Shown here in pieces: positions 10,706 to 22,299 of a stretch of DNA of 64,000 nt; within the stretch, counting starts at the first letter, position 1; each line of letters begins with the position of its first letter. The position numbers and the translations under genes were made by a program. The notes below the pieces were generated by a model. It was not told where the DNA came from, made no database searches, and saw nothing but the letters and a program-made list of their open reading frames with translations. The DNA is from Xylogone sp. PMI_703 (lineage: Eukaryota; Ascomycota; Leotiomycetes), in the NCBI GenBank assembly GCA_021399445.1, contig JAJTUQ010000010.1, forward strand, positions 558,001 through 622,000, read 5' to 3'.

Positions 10706-12348
10706 ATGACATCTAACAAACAGAACGTGAACTACGCCAGGGAGGCCGCCGAGATATCCTCCCAAAGCGTCATCGTCCAGCTCGTCAAAGCAGACACCGT
10801 GCCATGGTACCGCAAGCACAATCTCCGACTCCTCTACCTCCTCCTCTTACCAGCAGGTCTCTGCTCAGAAATCACCTCCGGCATCGATTCCTCCATGCTG
10901 ACAGGTCTCCAATCAGTCAAGGAATGGAACGGCTACTTCCACCAACCCTCAGGTGCCATCCTCGGACTCATGACTTCCGCCTACGCCATCGGTTCTTTCA
11001 TATCCCTCCCCATCGTGGCAATTACCATGGATCGCTTCGGGCGGAAGTTCGCTATCATGGCGGCTTGTATCTGGATTACGATGGGGAGCATTATCCAGGG
11101 CGCGTCAGTGAATATCGGGATGTTTGTTGCGGCGAGGATCATCATGGGGTTTGGGTTGCCTACGCTGCTTACTGCGTCGGCGGCGTTGCTGAATGAGCTT
11201 GCGTATCCGAAGGAGAGGTCTATAATCGCCAGTCTTCTCAGCGTGAGCTATTACCCTGGTGCGATTGTCGGTGCTGGCATCACGTTTTCGACTTTTGCGC
11301 GACCTGATGAGTGGTCTTGGAGAATCCCGTCGCTGTGTCAGATGATCCCTTGCCTGATTCAGCTGGTGTTCCTTCCTCTTATTCCGGAGAGTCCTCGATG
11401 GTTGATTCACAAGGGTCGGACGGAGAAGGCGTATGATATTCTGGCTAAATTCCATGCGGAGGGAGATCGTGATGCTGCTATTGTCAAGGCTGAATACAGC
11501 GAGATTGTTCGAAATATTGAGCTTGAGATGAATAATAGTCAGCAGTCCTGGCGCGAGCTAGTTGCGACTCGGGCTAATCGCTGGCGTTGTTGCATTGCGT
11601 TGATGGTTGGTTGTTATTCTCAGTTCTCTGGGTAAGATTGACTCTCCTCTCCATCATAAATCATCAATAGGTCTAAGGCTAACGGATGAAAAGTAACAAT
11701 GTCATCTCCTACTACCTCATCCCCGTGCTGAAATCCGTCGGCGTTACCGATGCCCACACCCAGAATGTCATCAATCTTTCTCTTTCCTGCTGGTCCCTCT
11801 TCGTTGGCGTGACAGCCAGCATCATCATCGGTTACGTCGGCCGCCGCCACGTCTACCTATATGCCTCGTGCTCCATGTTACTAGTTTTCTCAGGCTGGAT
11901 CGCCTCTTCCGCAACATTCACGAAGACGGGATCCCATGCCGCTGGCTCAGCAGTCATAGCCATGCTCCCGCTATTTTTCCTAGCCTACCAGCCCGGCATG
12001 AATTGCCTCACGTACGTCTACGGCGTAGAGATCTGGCCGTACTCGATGAGAGGAAAGGGGATCACGGTGCTACAGATTATGAGCCGTGGACTGACGTTCG
12101 TTGGGAACTTCTGTAATCCGATTGGGCTGGATAATTTGGGTTGGAAATACTTGTTTCTTTATTGGAGCATGCTGATTGTGGAGATTGTGACCATCTATCT
12201 TTTCTATCCTGAGACTAAGGGGTTGACGCTTGAGGAGATTAAGATGATCTTTGAGGGGAGTAATGAGGAGACTCTGGGCGCGATGATGATACAGCCGGAG
12301 AAGGAGGGTGTTGAGATGATAGAGGAGGTAAATCCGAAGACTGTCTAA
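10706..12348 (+). CDS. MFS sugar transporter (SP family)
   Basis: Two exons (10706-11631, 11694-12348; 62-bp intron with GTAAGA donor) give about 526 aa. The splice rebuilds the conserved QFSGNNVISYYL segment of transmembrane helix 7. Family hallmarks are present: D-RFGRK between helices 2 and 3, a PESPRWL motif after helix 6, and PETKGLTLEEI at the end. About twelve hydrophobic helices are visible, with a large central loop. It should be a plasma-membrane hexose or oligosaccharide:proton symporter. Sequence alone does not give the sugar, but the divergent beta-mannosidase makes a manno-oligosaccharide or cellobiose/lactose-like disaccharide a reasonable guess. Confidence 0.92.
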
Positions 12349-12755
12349 TCGCACGTAGTGTTGAGAAATCTATTATTAGTAACTCATTTTATTTACCTAG
12401 CTGAGTGATAATTTAACTTACCAATGATAATCTGCTCGCTGACAGGGTCCAGTTTATAACATCATTTCCTTCTTACCCAGATATGCGAATAATGGAACAG
12501 CGATCACGTGAAAAGCCAACCTTTGAAACAGTCATGTTTTGAAAAAAGATATATAGGTTAAAAAGCAAATGGTATATACAAAATATAGCCTAAAATTTTG
12601 GTAATCCTCGAAAAATACCCATGAGCTGATGAAACACGCTCATCATCCAAGTAATCCATGTAGCCATGCCGCCCCCTATTATTCCAGTAAAAAGACAAAA
12701 AAGTAAGATTCATACAAAATTCATTCAAATTTGTTCATTATATATCCCATCCAAC
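12349..12755. other. Short intergenic region between convergent genes
   Basis: AT-rich 3' flanks of two convergent genes. Nothing further is seen. Confidence 0.5.
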
Positions 12756-13823
12756 TTAGTTGATCTCAATCAATCCAGGACCAGCATAGGTAGCCTTAGC
12801 AACCGCATCGACGTCAGCCAATGGTCCCTTGCCCTTGACGAGTGCAGCGATGGTGAGACCGTTGCCGAAAGTGGTGCCGTTGTATGGGAACCAAGCCTGG
12901 AAGCGGGTCTCGTCGTGTCGGGGGTCGATATTGGTGATATCAGCAATGACGGGGGTGTTCTGCTGGTTGATGAAGGCGATGCTGTAATCATTGAGGTCGA
13001 TGGATGAGTCGGGGGCGATCTTGAAGAGGAGTTCCTCGGGCTTGGCGTCGATCTCATGGGTGATGATGGTCAATGGCTTGAAGATGGGGAGGTCGATCGT
13101 GTTGGAGTTGGGGCAGGAGCCTGGGACCACGAAGTTCTGGTTCTGGGCTGAGAAGGCGTACTCGCGGGCACCGGCGGTAAGGAAGGGAAGAGCGGATGGG
13201 ATCTTGCCCTCGATAAGTCTGTACCAGCCGTTCTGCTCGCCTTCTTGCGCAATTACGCTACCAATGCCGCGGATCAAGCCAATGTCACCGTCGACAGCGA
13301 GAGCGTTTTGGACATCTGGGAGGGTGCCGAGAACAACATCAGTGAAGGTGCTTGCAAGGGCAATAGCATCCTTGAAGTTGGTGACGGGGAACTGGTATTG
13401 GCAGGGCTGGATTGGCTCCTGTCCGAAGTGGACCAAAGCATTCTTTGCGTTCAGCACATGCAGCTCCTCTTGGGCCTGGACGGCAAGCAGGTTCTCGATC
13501 ACTGACGACCTTGAGCCGGCAGCCTTAGGAATGTCGGAGCGTCTATAGCCAGGGAGATTGTTGGTAATGTTGTAGATCAGCTCGGTGAAGAAAGCTACCT
13601 CAGTCAATTCGGCGAAGTTGATGAGGCGAAGAGACGTCAAGGTATCGGGCGTGACCTGGTCCGGTGGTGGTCCATTGGGGAGAGAGCCTTGAGCGGCCAG
13701 TTCGATCTGGTTTAACTCGGCGTCATTGGGGTTGGGGAAGCCATTGGACAAGGGAAACGAGAAAGGAACGGCGGCAGCAGCAGTGAAGAGGGCCGCAGAG
13801 GCGATAGGGAGTAAGCCGTGCAT
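12756..13823 (-). CDS. LsdA-like late sexual development protein, ferritin-like
   Basis: A single-exon, secreted 355-aa protein. Residues 1-18 form a signal peptide (MHGLLPIAS then an Ala-rich core). Residues ~60-210 are a ferritin-like four-helix region with F-AELTE-FFTEL, then QAQEELH, then a later Ala-rich helix containing QEGEQ. The Glu/His residues are placed as in the ferritin-like domain of fungal stress/sexual-development proteins such as Aspergillus LsdA. The C-terminal third is beta-rich. Family members are expressed late in development, but no enzymatic activity is established. GC content is above that of the surrounding intergenic DNA. Promoter sequence just upstream carries a duplicated 12-base unit (about 13920-13946). 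Confidence 0.85.
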   Translation of the reverse strand: MHGLLPIASAALFTAAAAVPFSFPLSNGFPNPNDAELNQIELAAQGSLPNGPPPDQVTPDTLTSLRLINFAELTEVAFFTELIYNITNNLPGYRRSDIPKAAGSRSSVIENLLAVQAQEELHVLNAKNALVHFGQEPIQPCQYQFPVTNFKDAIALASTFTDVVLGTLPDVQNALAVDGDIGLIRGIGSVIAQEGEQNGWYRLIEGKIPSALPFLTAGAREYAFSAQNQNFVVPGSCPNSNTIDLPIFKPLTIITHEIDAKPEELLFKIAPDSSIDLNDYSIAFINQQNTPVIADITNIDPRHDETRFQAWFPYNGTTFGNGLTIAALVKGKGPLADVDAVAKATYAGPGLIEIN

Positions 13824-16055
13824 GTTGGAGGAGAGTATGAGAGGAAATTATTAGATAATTAAGAGGCAAAGATGCTAACTTAGTTTGCCTATAGATGGAT
13901 GATTAAGGAAATGAGAGTAGATGCGAGATGAGATGCGAGATGAGATGAACCGAAACAAACTTCTTGGAAGAAACAGCATGAATATATAGCAAGCTCTTAC
14001 CGGTTGATCTCACCGTCATTATTGATCGTCTCCATGCATCTTCCCATCTCAACAACCCCAGAGGATCGGCGTGCATCATTTTTAGAGCTTACAACTAATT
14101 TGCTTTGTGAAGCCACGAAAAGAAGCCACAAGGCCCGTCAGCACTGCCAGCAGAGCCATCACGGAAGGGAGACGTGCCGGCCACGACCCTGGCGCACGCC
14201 AGCCCATCTTTCTGCAATGCTGAGTGGACAGAGCTGGCCTTGTCGGGGCTCTCAGTTCGTCCGTCGAAAGCGGCAATTGAGCTTCACAAGAATAGCTTGC
14301 ACTCCAACATTCAACAAAGAGGAGATTTACAGCCCATCGGCCATCGCGCTTACAGGTGGCTGGTGCGGTCGAGGGCATCTGCTCTGCCATGGCGCTGGAC
14401 GAATTAGAAGCTGCGTTGCTGACGGCGCTACGCTGCAAGCAGTAAACAGAGAGCGCAAGGCTTGACTCAGCCGCAACGGGCAGTGGACTTGCAGCGCTTG
14501 CTGAGCAAAGAGAAGAGTTATATTTAGATACCCTCTTTTCTTCGTCATCAACAAGCTCATCGGGTCGTAAAAGAAGCTTTGTCTCTTCTCCACCACAGTA
14601 GACTTTATTGAGCAGGATCATCAGTGCTTAGCCCTAAAACGACCTGGCGATGCGTGAAATTAGCAGCTTCGGGATACCACGCAGGCTCCACCGATTTGTT
14701 AAGAAAAGAATTTAAAGTTGTAATCGCGATTTACTTGCCTCTCTTGGCACAACTGATTACAAGTATAGTACCTTTACACACGGTTAAGCTTTGCTCGGCT
14801 TCCGTCTCGTACTCCGGTACCGTAGAATGCTTGTTGCAAGTACCGTGTGCTCAATACCTGTACAGGCATCATGAGAATTCATCTTTTGGACATTTCAGCT
14901 GAGATTGCCAAACCACGCTCATATGCAAAAGACGTAAAACAATACAGCTACAAAGCCACTCAATAATCTCCTCCATCAGCTCTACTGTCAAAAGATCCAA
15001 CCTCGAGCGAATAAACAGCATCACCGCATCTCCACGGATCCGCGTTTCCTTCGGAAGTTGCCACTGCCGTTGCCAGTCCCGACGAACCCTAACCTACTCT
15101 TGAAGATCCTTACAGTTCCGTCCCTTCATCCAAACCATCATCCTTGATCCGCAATCACCGGGTATTGACTTACCGGTGGCAAGGTGCTTTATTTCTTACT
15201 AACATTATCTCATCCCGCCGATGCTATTAGCTCCTTCAATTATTACAGTATTCCCCAGCCTTATACGCGCATATGCAGCATGCAGCGTGTCGGAAAAATG
15301 CATCCTTTTTCAATAATGTTGACTTACGTAAACAGGTGCTGCTCTCTTGTCTGGGTTCTAGATCTTGGGCGGTGTTTGTTTGTGGCTTTTGTACAGTAAT
15401 TAAGCCCCTCCAGTCCCTTTCAGATGCTAAGTTAGCTGGTTGGGGATGAGTAAGCATGTACGAGCGGTTGCTTTTAATTGATTATTTGGGTGTTGCACGT
15501 GCGCTGTAAGGATACAAGCACTGGAATCAAATTATAAGTGGGTCAAAATAAATAAACCTGTATAGTTCCAACGTTCTGAATTCGTGGGTTTTGCGAATCT
15601 TCAATGAGGGGAAGGAAAATATACACGCTCTGAGTAGTAATTGATGGCTGATAGAACGATGCGGAGCGAACATCCCAATCAAATCGTGCGAGGTGGTTTC
15701 CTATTTAGCTGTTCCTAAATTAAACCTCATTAATACTCAAAGAGTAAATGCTGATGATCTAGTACCGTAGGTAAGGAGGGCAATCACCGGGCCGAACATG
15801 CGCGGTACAAGACGGAGAGCAGAATTTGTAGTGATGAAAGCAATCTCACATCTGACGTAACATTCAGTAAGAGAGCACGACATAGATCAAAATTCTTCAG
15901 AAGTTGGACAGAAAACATTATTCTGATATCTGCAATATCCATATGTTCATTTTTCTCTCACTAGAACTAAATACAACGAAGCTTCAACTGACCCCCTCCC
16001 CATCCCATCCACAAGCCTGGGGAGTCAAAGGTAAAATACCAATCGCAGAGATTGC
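13824..16055. other. 2.2-kb intergenic stretch, no supported gene
   Basis: It carries the LsdA-like gene promoter, including the imperfect 12-base tandem unit GATGCGAGATGA near 13920-13946 and TATATA near 13981. The remainder is non-coding. Overlapping ORFs at 14004-14621 on both strands are low-complexity Ala/Ser/Arg products and look spurious. Confidence 0.45.
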
Positions 16056-17714
16056 TTAGGTCGCCTTGGTGGTATCCCAGATGACAGCTCCCGATGCATC
16101 AAAGATCTGAAGGTAAGGAGCCTTGTTCAAGGCAGTCAGCTTAGCACCCCGGCCTGCAGTGCCGCTGGAGAACAGCGGGGTGTTGTTGAAGTATGTCACG
16201 AGGTTTCCGTCGCCTTGGAAGGACAGATGGCACAGGCTGGGGCTGCCGCAGCTGGCGACCGTGTGTCCACTGGCCCAGACGGGAGTCTCTCCGTTGGGAT
16301 TGGTGGTGTCGAGGGCGACAATGTTGCTGTCGCCCTGGTACTGGATGATGAGACCGTGGAGGTCGGCAAATGGCCCAGTGTCAGAAGCGATGTTTAGAGA
16401 GTTGGGAGTGAAGGAGACGGAGCTTGGAAGGGGCTCGGAGGTGCAGAGGAAGTTGGTGATGTTGCCGGTCGCGGCGACGAAGCCGGATTGAAGGTTTTTG
16501 GTACCAACGACGCCAGCTGGGTAGTAGACGAGGGCATCGTTGTTGTTGAAGAGGGTCTGGATGGCGGGGACGCACTGGGAGCCATCGGCGAAGTTGGATC
16601 GTGGAGTGGTTACGCCGGAGACATCGTTGCCAGTGACCTATTACGCCTTTGGTAAGTAATTTGTCATAGGTAAAGCTTGAGGTTTGCAAGTTTCAACTTA
16701 CGGTGATACCACCTTGCCAGCCGTTGATGGCAATGGGGAATGCGACACTGCCCTTGATGGTGTTGCCGGTGATGGTAGCAGGTCCGGTGAGCAGGTAGGG
16801 GTCATTGAAGGACCAGACATTGGCACCGATTCCAATACCCAAGTTGAACAGCTTTGTTCCTGTAATGACATTGTTGGTCACCTTAACATTGGCGTAGCTA
16901 CCCTGGTATTCTCCATCAACCATGTTAATCGCACCGAAGCCCTTCTCAGTCGCAGAGGAAGTGATGGTGTTGCTGTCGATAGTACTTCCAGGGGAACCAA
17001 AGATGACAATTCCACCATCCGTGCTGCCAGTGATCTGGAGAATTCTGTTAGTAACCGTCTGACCTTCCTACCACACGTATATCCAGAGAGTGTAATTACC
17101 GTGTTGTGCTGGACTAATGAAGCTGTGCAGTCAAGGGAGACTCCATCAGCCCATTTTCCATTGCCCTGAGCATCAGTTCCCTCCTGTCCGCAAGGGCCAA
17201 TATCATTGTTGGTGATGGTGGCATTGCGGCATGGGTTGCCATCATTGCCAGAGCCGATGACGTGCAGACAGCTCCAACCTCTGGGGTTCCTCGAAGCCAC
17301 ATGGTCGACGACCTGTCCGGACGACAATCCTCCAATTTCAATGTTGGCACCTCCACCAACCTGCAATCCAGTGTTCGGTCTGTCTCCATCCAACTGAATG
17401 TTCCTGATCTTGATCCCATTGTTCCTGCCGGCAATCAGAGTAGCGGCGGTGTTGCCCGGCGCAATCTTGATGGTGGCTCGGGTGCTGTCGGTGGGATAGC
17501 CCTGTGTCGAGATCTCTTGGTTATCGGCAGAGAAGTTGATAGTGTCGGTGATCAGGATGGTGGCTCCAGGGCAAAGCTGGACGACGGCACCAGCGCCTCC
17601 GGATGAGAGGGCACTGTTGATGGTGTTCTGGTTGCCAGAGCTGATGCAGGCAGCGCTGGCAGCCGTCAGGAGGCCGCTCAGGGCAAGATATCGCTTCATC
17701 GAGAGGGAAGACAT
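16056..17714 (-). CDS. Secreted beta-helix (pectin lyase fold) protein with bulb-type lectin domain
   Basis: Three exons (17714-17100, 17034-16702, 16637-16056; introns of 65 and 64 bp, both phase 0) give about 509 aa. Residues 1-22 are a signal peptide (MKRYLALSGLLTAASA core). Residues ~30-370 show repeated short Asn/Ile/Gly-rich turns such as IKIRNIQLDG, ATITNNDIG and ITGNTIKG, typical of a right-handed parallel beta-helix. Residues ~395-505 match the bulb-type mannose-binding lectin fold, with QGDSNIV and QGDGNLVTY motifs and a final ASGAVIWDT strand. It is predicted to be secreted and to bind, or possibly cleave, plant or fungal polysaccharide. Catalytic residues of pectate lyases are not evident, so enzyme activity is unproven. 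Confidence 0.85.
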
Positions 17715-20421
17715 GTCGGAGAGAGGGTGAAAGTCCTAAAGAGAATCGATCCCGACGATCAGGAAACATGGGAAAGGCTCCATGCTTGCTCGGTATATAT
17801 ACACCTGCCGCAAGAACGACATGCCCAGGGCCAGGTCTGAACGGGACTGCCGGGGAGGTTATCGAACTGGCATGGTCGTTGCTGATCTGTCAACAGTTTC
17901 GCATAGAGTTCTCTCCATCGCCTGGAGTTGCTGGTGCGGGAGGACGGCGGACTGGCAGTGCTGACGGGCGAAGCTGGCGAGAAGCGTCCAAAGTCTGACC
18001 AAGTCACCATCGAGTCGTCGTATCCAGTTAGCAACGTGCTTCAGGGGTGAGAGCTGTGAAACCCAGGACCCCAGCATCGAGGGCCGGACCGAATTTGTCG
18101 GCTCATTACTCGGTCCTGAGCAATGATTAAAAACGTGTTTTTGGTAGAGTGCTGAGGAGAAACGATTTATTAGGCGGTAAGATTAGATGAACTGTAACCA
18201 CCGCTAAATTGCGGCGAGATATCCAGCGCGGGGCTCTCTGCCAGACACGCGGTGCCAGCGTATGATCCAGCTGCACAGCAAGCCGTTACTTTCCCAACTT
18301 TAATGAACTTAGAGCTGCTCTGGGCTTTCTTCAGGTCCTCTCTGATGGCCCATCTACCGCCTCCCAAGACGCCCGTGGACGCCCTCTCCGCCAAGTGCCG
18401 TGGGCTTTCAAGATTCCCCCGCACTTCTAACACGCTGGGCCGATGCAACACCCTACAACTACGTTACAGCCCTCGTTCCAGGCCATTCAGTGTAAACATC
18501 ACGGTACTGTAATCAATGGCAACCCCTGGCGAAGTCGCCCGAGTCGCTTTGGTTCGGTCGTAACCGCTCCGAAGCGAGTACCAAAAAGTATTACAGGACC
18601 AGTCGTATGAAGCCAGTACGGCAGTAGTGAGCCATATCATCCAGGATGCTGTTTGGTGCTGACGGATTCTGTGAGATGGGACGAACGTTTACAGTAATAG
18701 GCCGGTCTGCGCTTTCACTGTAATTAGCTAAACAATAGGTTACCTAAGTACAGTATTTCCTTCCTCTTTCGCGCCATTCTCTTACTTCCCCTTGACGTTG
18801 TTCTCGTGTTCTTAACAAGTCTGCTCTTTGATGCTCCAATCGACTTTTGCGCATGCCAGCGCTGAGGGATTCTATTTCAGGTGGTAATGTACGATATCGC
18901 AGTTTGTGACTGAAGATAGCTTGACCGAATGGATCAATCGGGTCAGCAACACTGCCATTATGGGCCTCTCGCGTGGTTTTAGAGGGCTGTGGTCAAGCAG
19001 TTTGTAGGCCCGAGGGCTCTTAGACTCGGTTGTCAATAATAACTATAAGCACTAGCGGTGAGAGCTTTACTGGTACTGTTCAGCGCTGTGGTACGATCCA
19101 GCAGTTTTGGCATCGAGTGATACTATACTAAGTAGTAACATCGCAAGTACTTAACCAGTAGTTATGTATCTACAGAGAAATACTGTGTAGTACCTGACGA
19201 GAGGCGAACAAAATTCCTCAACTGGACTATTTTCAGTTAGTCCTCCCGATGCGTATACCAGTTCCAAAAGACCGTTATTAATCAATAAATAAATGGCAAC
19301 ACGTTTTAAAAATCATATTGTACAGTAATTACGAAGCACATCATATATACGAACCCCTCCCTGGCCAAGTCTTCACCAATAGGATAACAAGGTTCGGTAT
19401 TTACAGCCCTGCGACTGATGGAATACTACTCTGAGTTACGAGAGAATATGGTAAGCTTTTAGTAGATACAGTAATAAGCAGGGACTGCCTTACAGTGATG
19501 AATCGGCCGCTACGCGTCACAATCCAGAACGTCTCATCCACGAGCGAAGATGATCTCATTCTACGAATTAACTCATTGCTCGGCCTCTCGGCACTAATAA
19601 TATAAAAGCTGTCCAGGTATACCGTAGAATATATTATAAAGTACTACTTTAATTCTTTTAACAGCCCAAAATGCGGGGCAAGGTGTCAACTGGTACCTTG
19701 CAAAGTGCGGAGAAGTGCATAGGCAAAATGCGCTGTAAGTTTCCCGGGAAATCGCCCGAGAATGCGCCCTGAAAGGCTTGCATATTGCATCGTTCGATTA
19801 AGGTATTCCCTGATGACGATCTTTCAGTCCATTATGGAGAGGCAGGATTGAGCTGTTTAATTCAGTACCGGGTGGGCACACCTTGGGGTGATTCCAGTTC
19901 TGCGAGCGTTCTTAATAAAGTAAGCACTTCTAATTGTTACAGTGTTGGTTGATTCTTTGATTGATGATCTCACTGTTGTTGCCAACTGAGCTCTCCTTCA
20001 AAAGCCTCATTGCTGTATCACATCCTATACTGGGATACAGATATGTGCACATGTTTACACCCCCATTCAATGTGCGAAAACTGTAATTATATTTTGAAAA
20101 CTTCCCATAGACCATAAATAATCCTTGGATAATTTCTTCAATTCATGCTTCGCCAATTTTTACTTGAGGTCGGTTAGATACAGTACCTAGCAAGATATTG
20201 AAGGAGGACCTATGTTAGATAATACCTAAAAACTGAAATCATAAACTGCAAATTTATCTGGGAGTGAGATTAGTTGTGTGAAATCGAATTTGGGATCACT
20301 GCATGCATTCTTTTCTTGCTCGTATTGGTACTCGTACTCGCTTATCTCTAATCAAAGGTTTTTCCTGGAGTGTGCTTCTCGTTTATTCTTAAGTTAAGAT
20401 AACGACACAGCCGACGTAACA
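17715..20421. other. 2.7-kb gene-poor intergenic region
   Basis: It contains the TATA box of the beta-helix gene at 17794. Short ORFs here (for example 17768-17998, 18170-18451, 18252-18512) have no recognisable domain. No repeat was found. The last part leads into the tRNA-Leu gene. Confidence 0.45.
17794..17801 (-). promoter_or_regulatory. TATA box of beta-helix/lectin gene
   Basis: TATATATA, 80-87 bp upstream of the start codon at 17714 on the minus strand. Confidence 0.4.
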
Positions 20422-20523
20422 GGCAACTTGTCCGAGTGGTCTAAGGAGCTAGATTTAGGTCAATTCTTGAATTGTTCAAAACTCTAGTCTGCAAAGGCGT
20501 GGGTTCGAATCCCACAGTTGTCA
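20422..20523 (+). tRNA. tRNA-Leu (UAG) with intron
   Basis: The acceptor stem GGCAACT pairs with AGTTGTC, followed by discriminator A at 20523. The D-arm has TCCGAGTGG, the T-arm is GTGGG-TTCGAAT-CCCAC, and a long variable arm marks a leucine tRNA. The anticodon stem CTAGA/TCTAG encloses TT-TAG-G, so the anticodon is TAG at 20456-20458. A ~22-nt intron (about 20460-20481) follows position 37, the canonical site for nuclear tRNA introns. Confidence 0.93.
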
Positions 20524-20800
20524 TCTACAAATTTTTTTTGCATATTTTTGCACTCTAATTAGATTTCTCTATGAGGATTTGTTTTGGTGGATTGCATAGA
20601 TCCTGAGCGACGTTTGAATATTATTACTCGCCAAGGAAATAACATCGTCGACTGTTACAGTGGATACTTTTTGGCATGAATTCTCGCTATGGACGCTGCT
20701 TCTTTGCTTCTTCATCCAAAGTAATATCAGATCATATTGTTGTATGCAGAAGTTGATTGTAAAATTCCATTATATTGCATATATAGATCATGTATACCGT

Positions 20801-21229
20801 TTACAAATTTCCATTCTGTTCCAAATATTCGATAAGAGACTTGAACTCGTCATCTATCTCCCAAATGTGTTAGGACGAAGTTTGAAGTGTATCATGCCAT
20901 CTAATCTATTATAAAGCCGAAGTCTACCTACATGTCATCTCTCTGCTTGTAGTGATGCCGCATTCATTGCATGCGCTCTCGATAGTTGATGGCGAGACAC
21001 TCTGACCGCTTAGCTTCTGGAGAGCAGTGACGGTTTCGGATATGCTGAGTCCATCGTCGTCGTCGTTATCGCCTGCGTGGAAGGCGTCTTTGATAGCAGA
21101 TTCTGGCGGCGCCTATAGGAGAAAATTGTGTTAGAGAATGTTCATTGCAGGGGGGTCGGGGCTGGCTCAAATGATGCGTAGATAGAGGAAGGGGACAGTA
21201 TTGTGGAGACTCGATGGCATCCATACCAT
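20801..21229 (-). CDS. Small EF-hand calcium-binding protein
   Basis: Three exons (21229-21227, 21112-20932, 20853-20801) encode 78 aa. The first exon is only the ATG, followed by a GTATGG donor. The 114-bp first intron ends TTCTCTAAC..CTATAG. The second intron (78 bp) has a GTAGGT donor, and its splice turns ..EMT into EMTYDEFKSL, the expected helix of a second half EF-hand. The calcium loop D16-N-D18-D-D20-D-G-L23-S-I-S-E27 has acidic ligands at positions 1, 3, 5 and 12 and a hydrophobic residue at position 8. No single ORF exceeds about 60 codons. It is likely a cytosolic calcium sensor or buffer; its partner is unknown. Confidence 0.72.
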
Positions 21230-22299
21230 GATTTTGAATCGTATAAGCTATTAGGGTATTACTGATGAATAGTGCTCTTCTGGTAGTATTTAAGCAGGGA
21301 TTAGAAGCAAATAGGTTGATGTTATTGAGGCAAAGATTGTTGGAAATATCAGTGTTTTACCCCGCCATGATGTGCTGGCAGGACATAGCGCCACGAGATC
21401 TTGAGAGACTGAGTTGAAGTTGTACTTTTCTCCTTCTAGCTAACAAGTAGTCCTTATCTGATCTCTAAGAGCAAATTCCATTAATAGCACAAAATCCATA
21501 CAAAGGCCTTTGTGAGACTGGTATTAACATACAATATCTCATGGACTACATCAAGTGAATAGGCGATACGCACAGAACAGTGAAAGTGGTGTTTGAACAC
21601 GCATGGGAAAACGGAATTCTTATTGGTTTCCTTAATTCTGGGGATGATGCGTTAGATTCGATGGCAGATTTTGAAAGTAACGTGATTTTCCATCTCAGAT
21701 GATTTTAGATCTAAACTATATTTACATTTATTTTCATATATTTGTCCACTTTATATTGTATACTGTGATTGCAAAGAATTGTTTCTGCTTCAATGTGGGT
21801 TGCATTGGAATCACGTGAGCCATAATTAGATATTTGTCTTATTTTATTAATAATTAGATGTAGAAACATGTGTGTTCGTTTGATCATAGGTATTTGAACG
21901 GACATTATTGAATATTCTCTCTGCTTCGTGATGTAGTGAGCATTTGGTTATTGTAACTATGTACGTAAGTATTCTATACCAAACTCTCATTAGCACATAA
22001 ATTGTAGAAATTGTATTGGAGAATAGCACATCACATGAGGAATTATTCTAGCTTTGCAGTATTGAGCTACGGAATACGTGGACCCTCTCTTGCATAGGAT
22101 GTTACGGAACCCCTCCTCTACTGCGTTTAGCCTAAATTTTACCAATGGCCCCATCCTAGGTATATTTTGACTGAAATAACATGGCGCTCTACATATTAAT
22201 TTGTTTGTGTAGCTGATTGCCAATCTCTAAGCACGCCATTAATCTATCTTTCCCCTGACTAAATTGAGAATTGGTTGGTTTGGAAACCAATAAGAGAGA
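21230..22299. other. AT-rich intergenic region
   Basis: About 1.1 kb of AT-rich DNA with only short, unconvincing ORFs. It presumably includes promoters of both flanking, divergently transcribed genes. Confidence 0.45.

Noticed and set aside
11105..11455. Arg-rich minus-strand ORF inside the transporter gene
   Set aside because: Antisense shadow of a confidently assigned MFS exon.
14004..14621. Overlapping long ORFs on both strands (up to 179 codons)
   Set aside because: The products are Ala/Ser/Arg-rich with no domain, overlap each other on opposite strands, and show no splice or promoter context.
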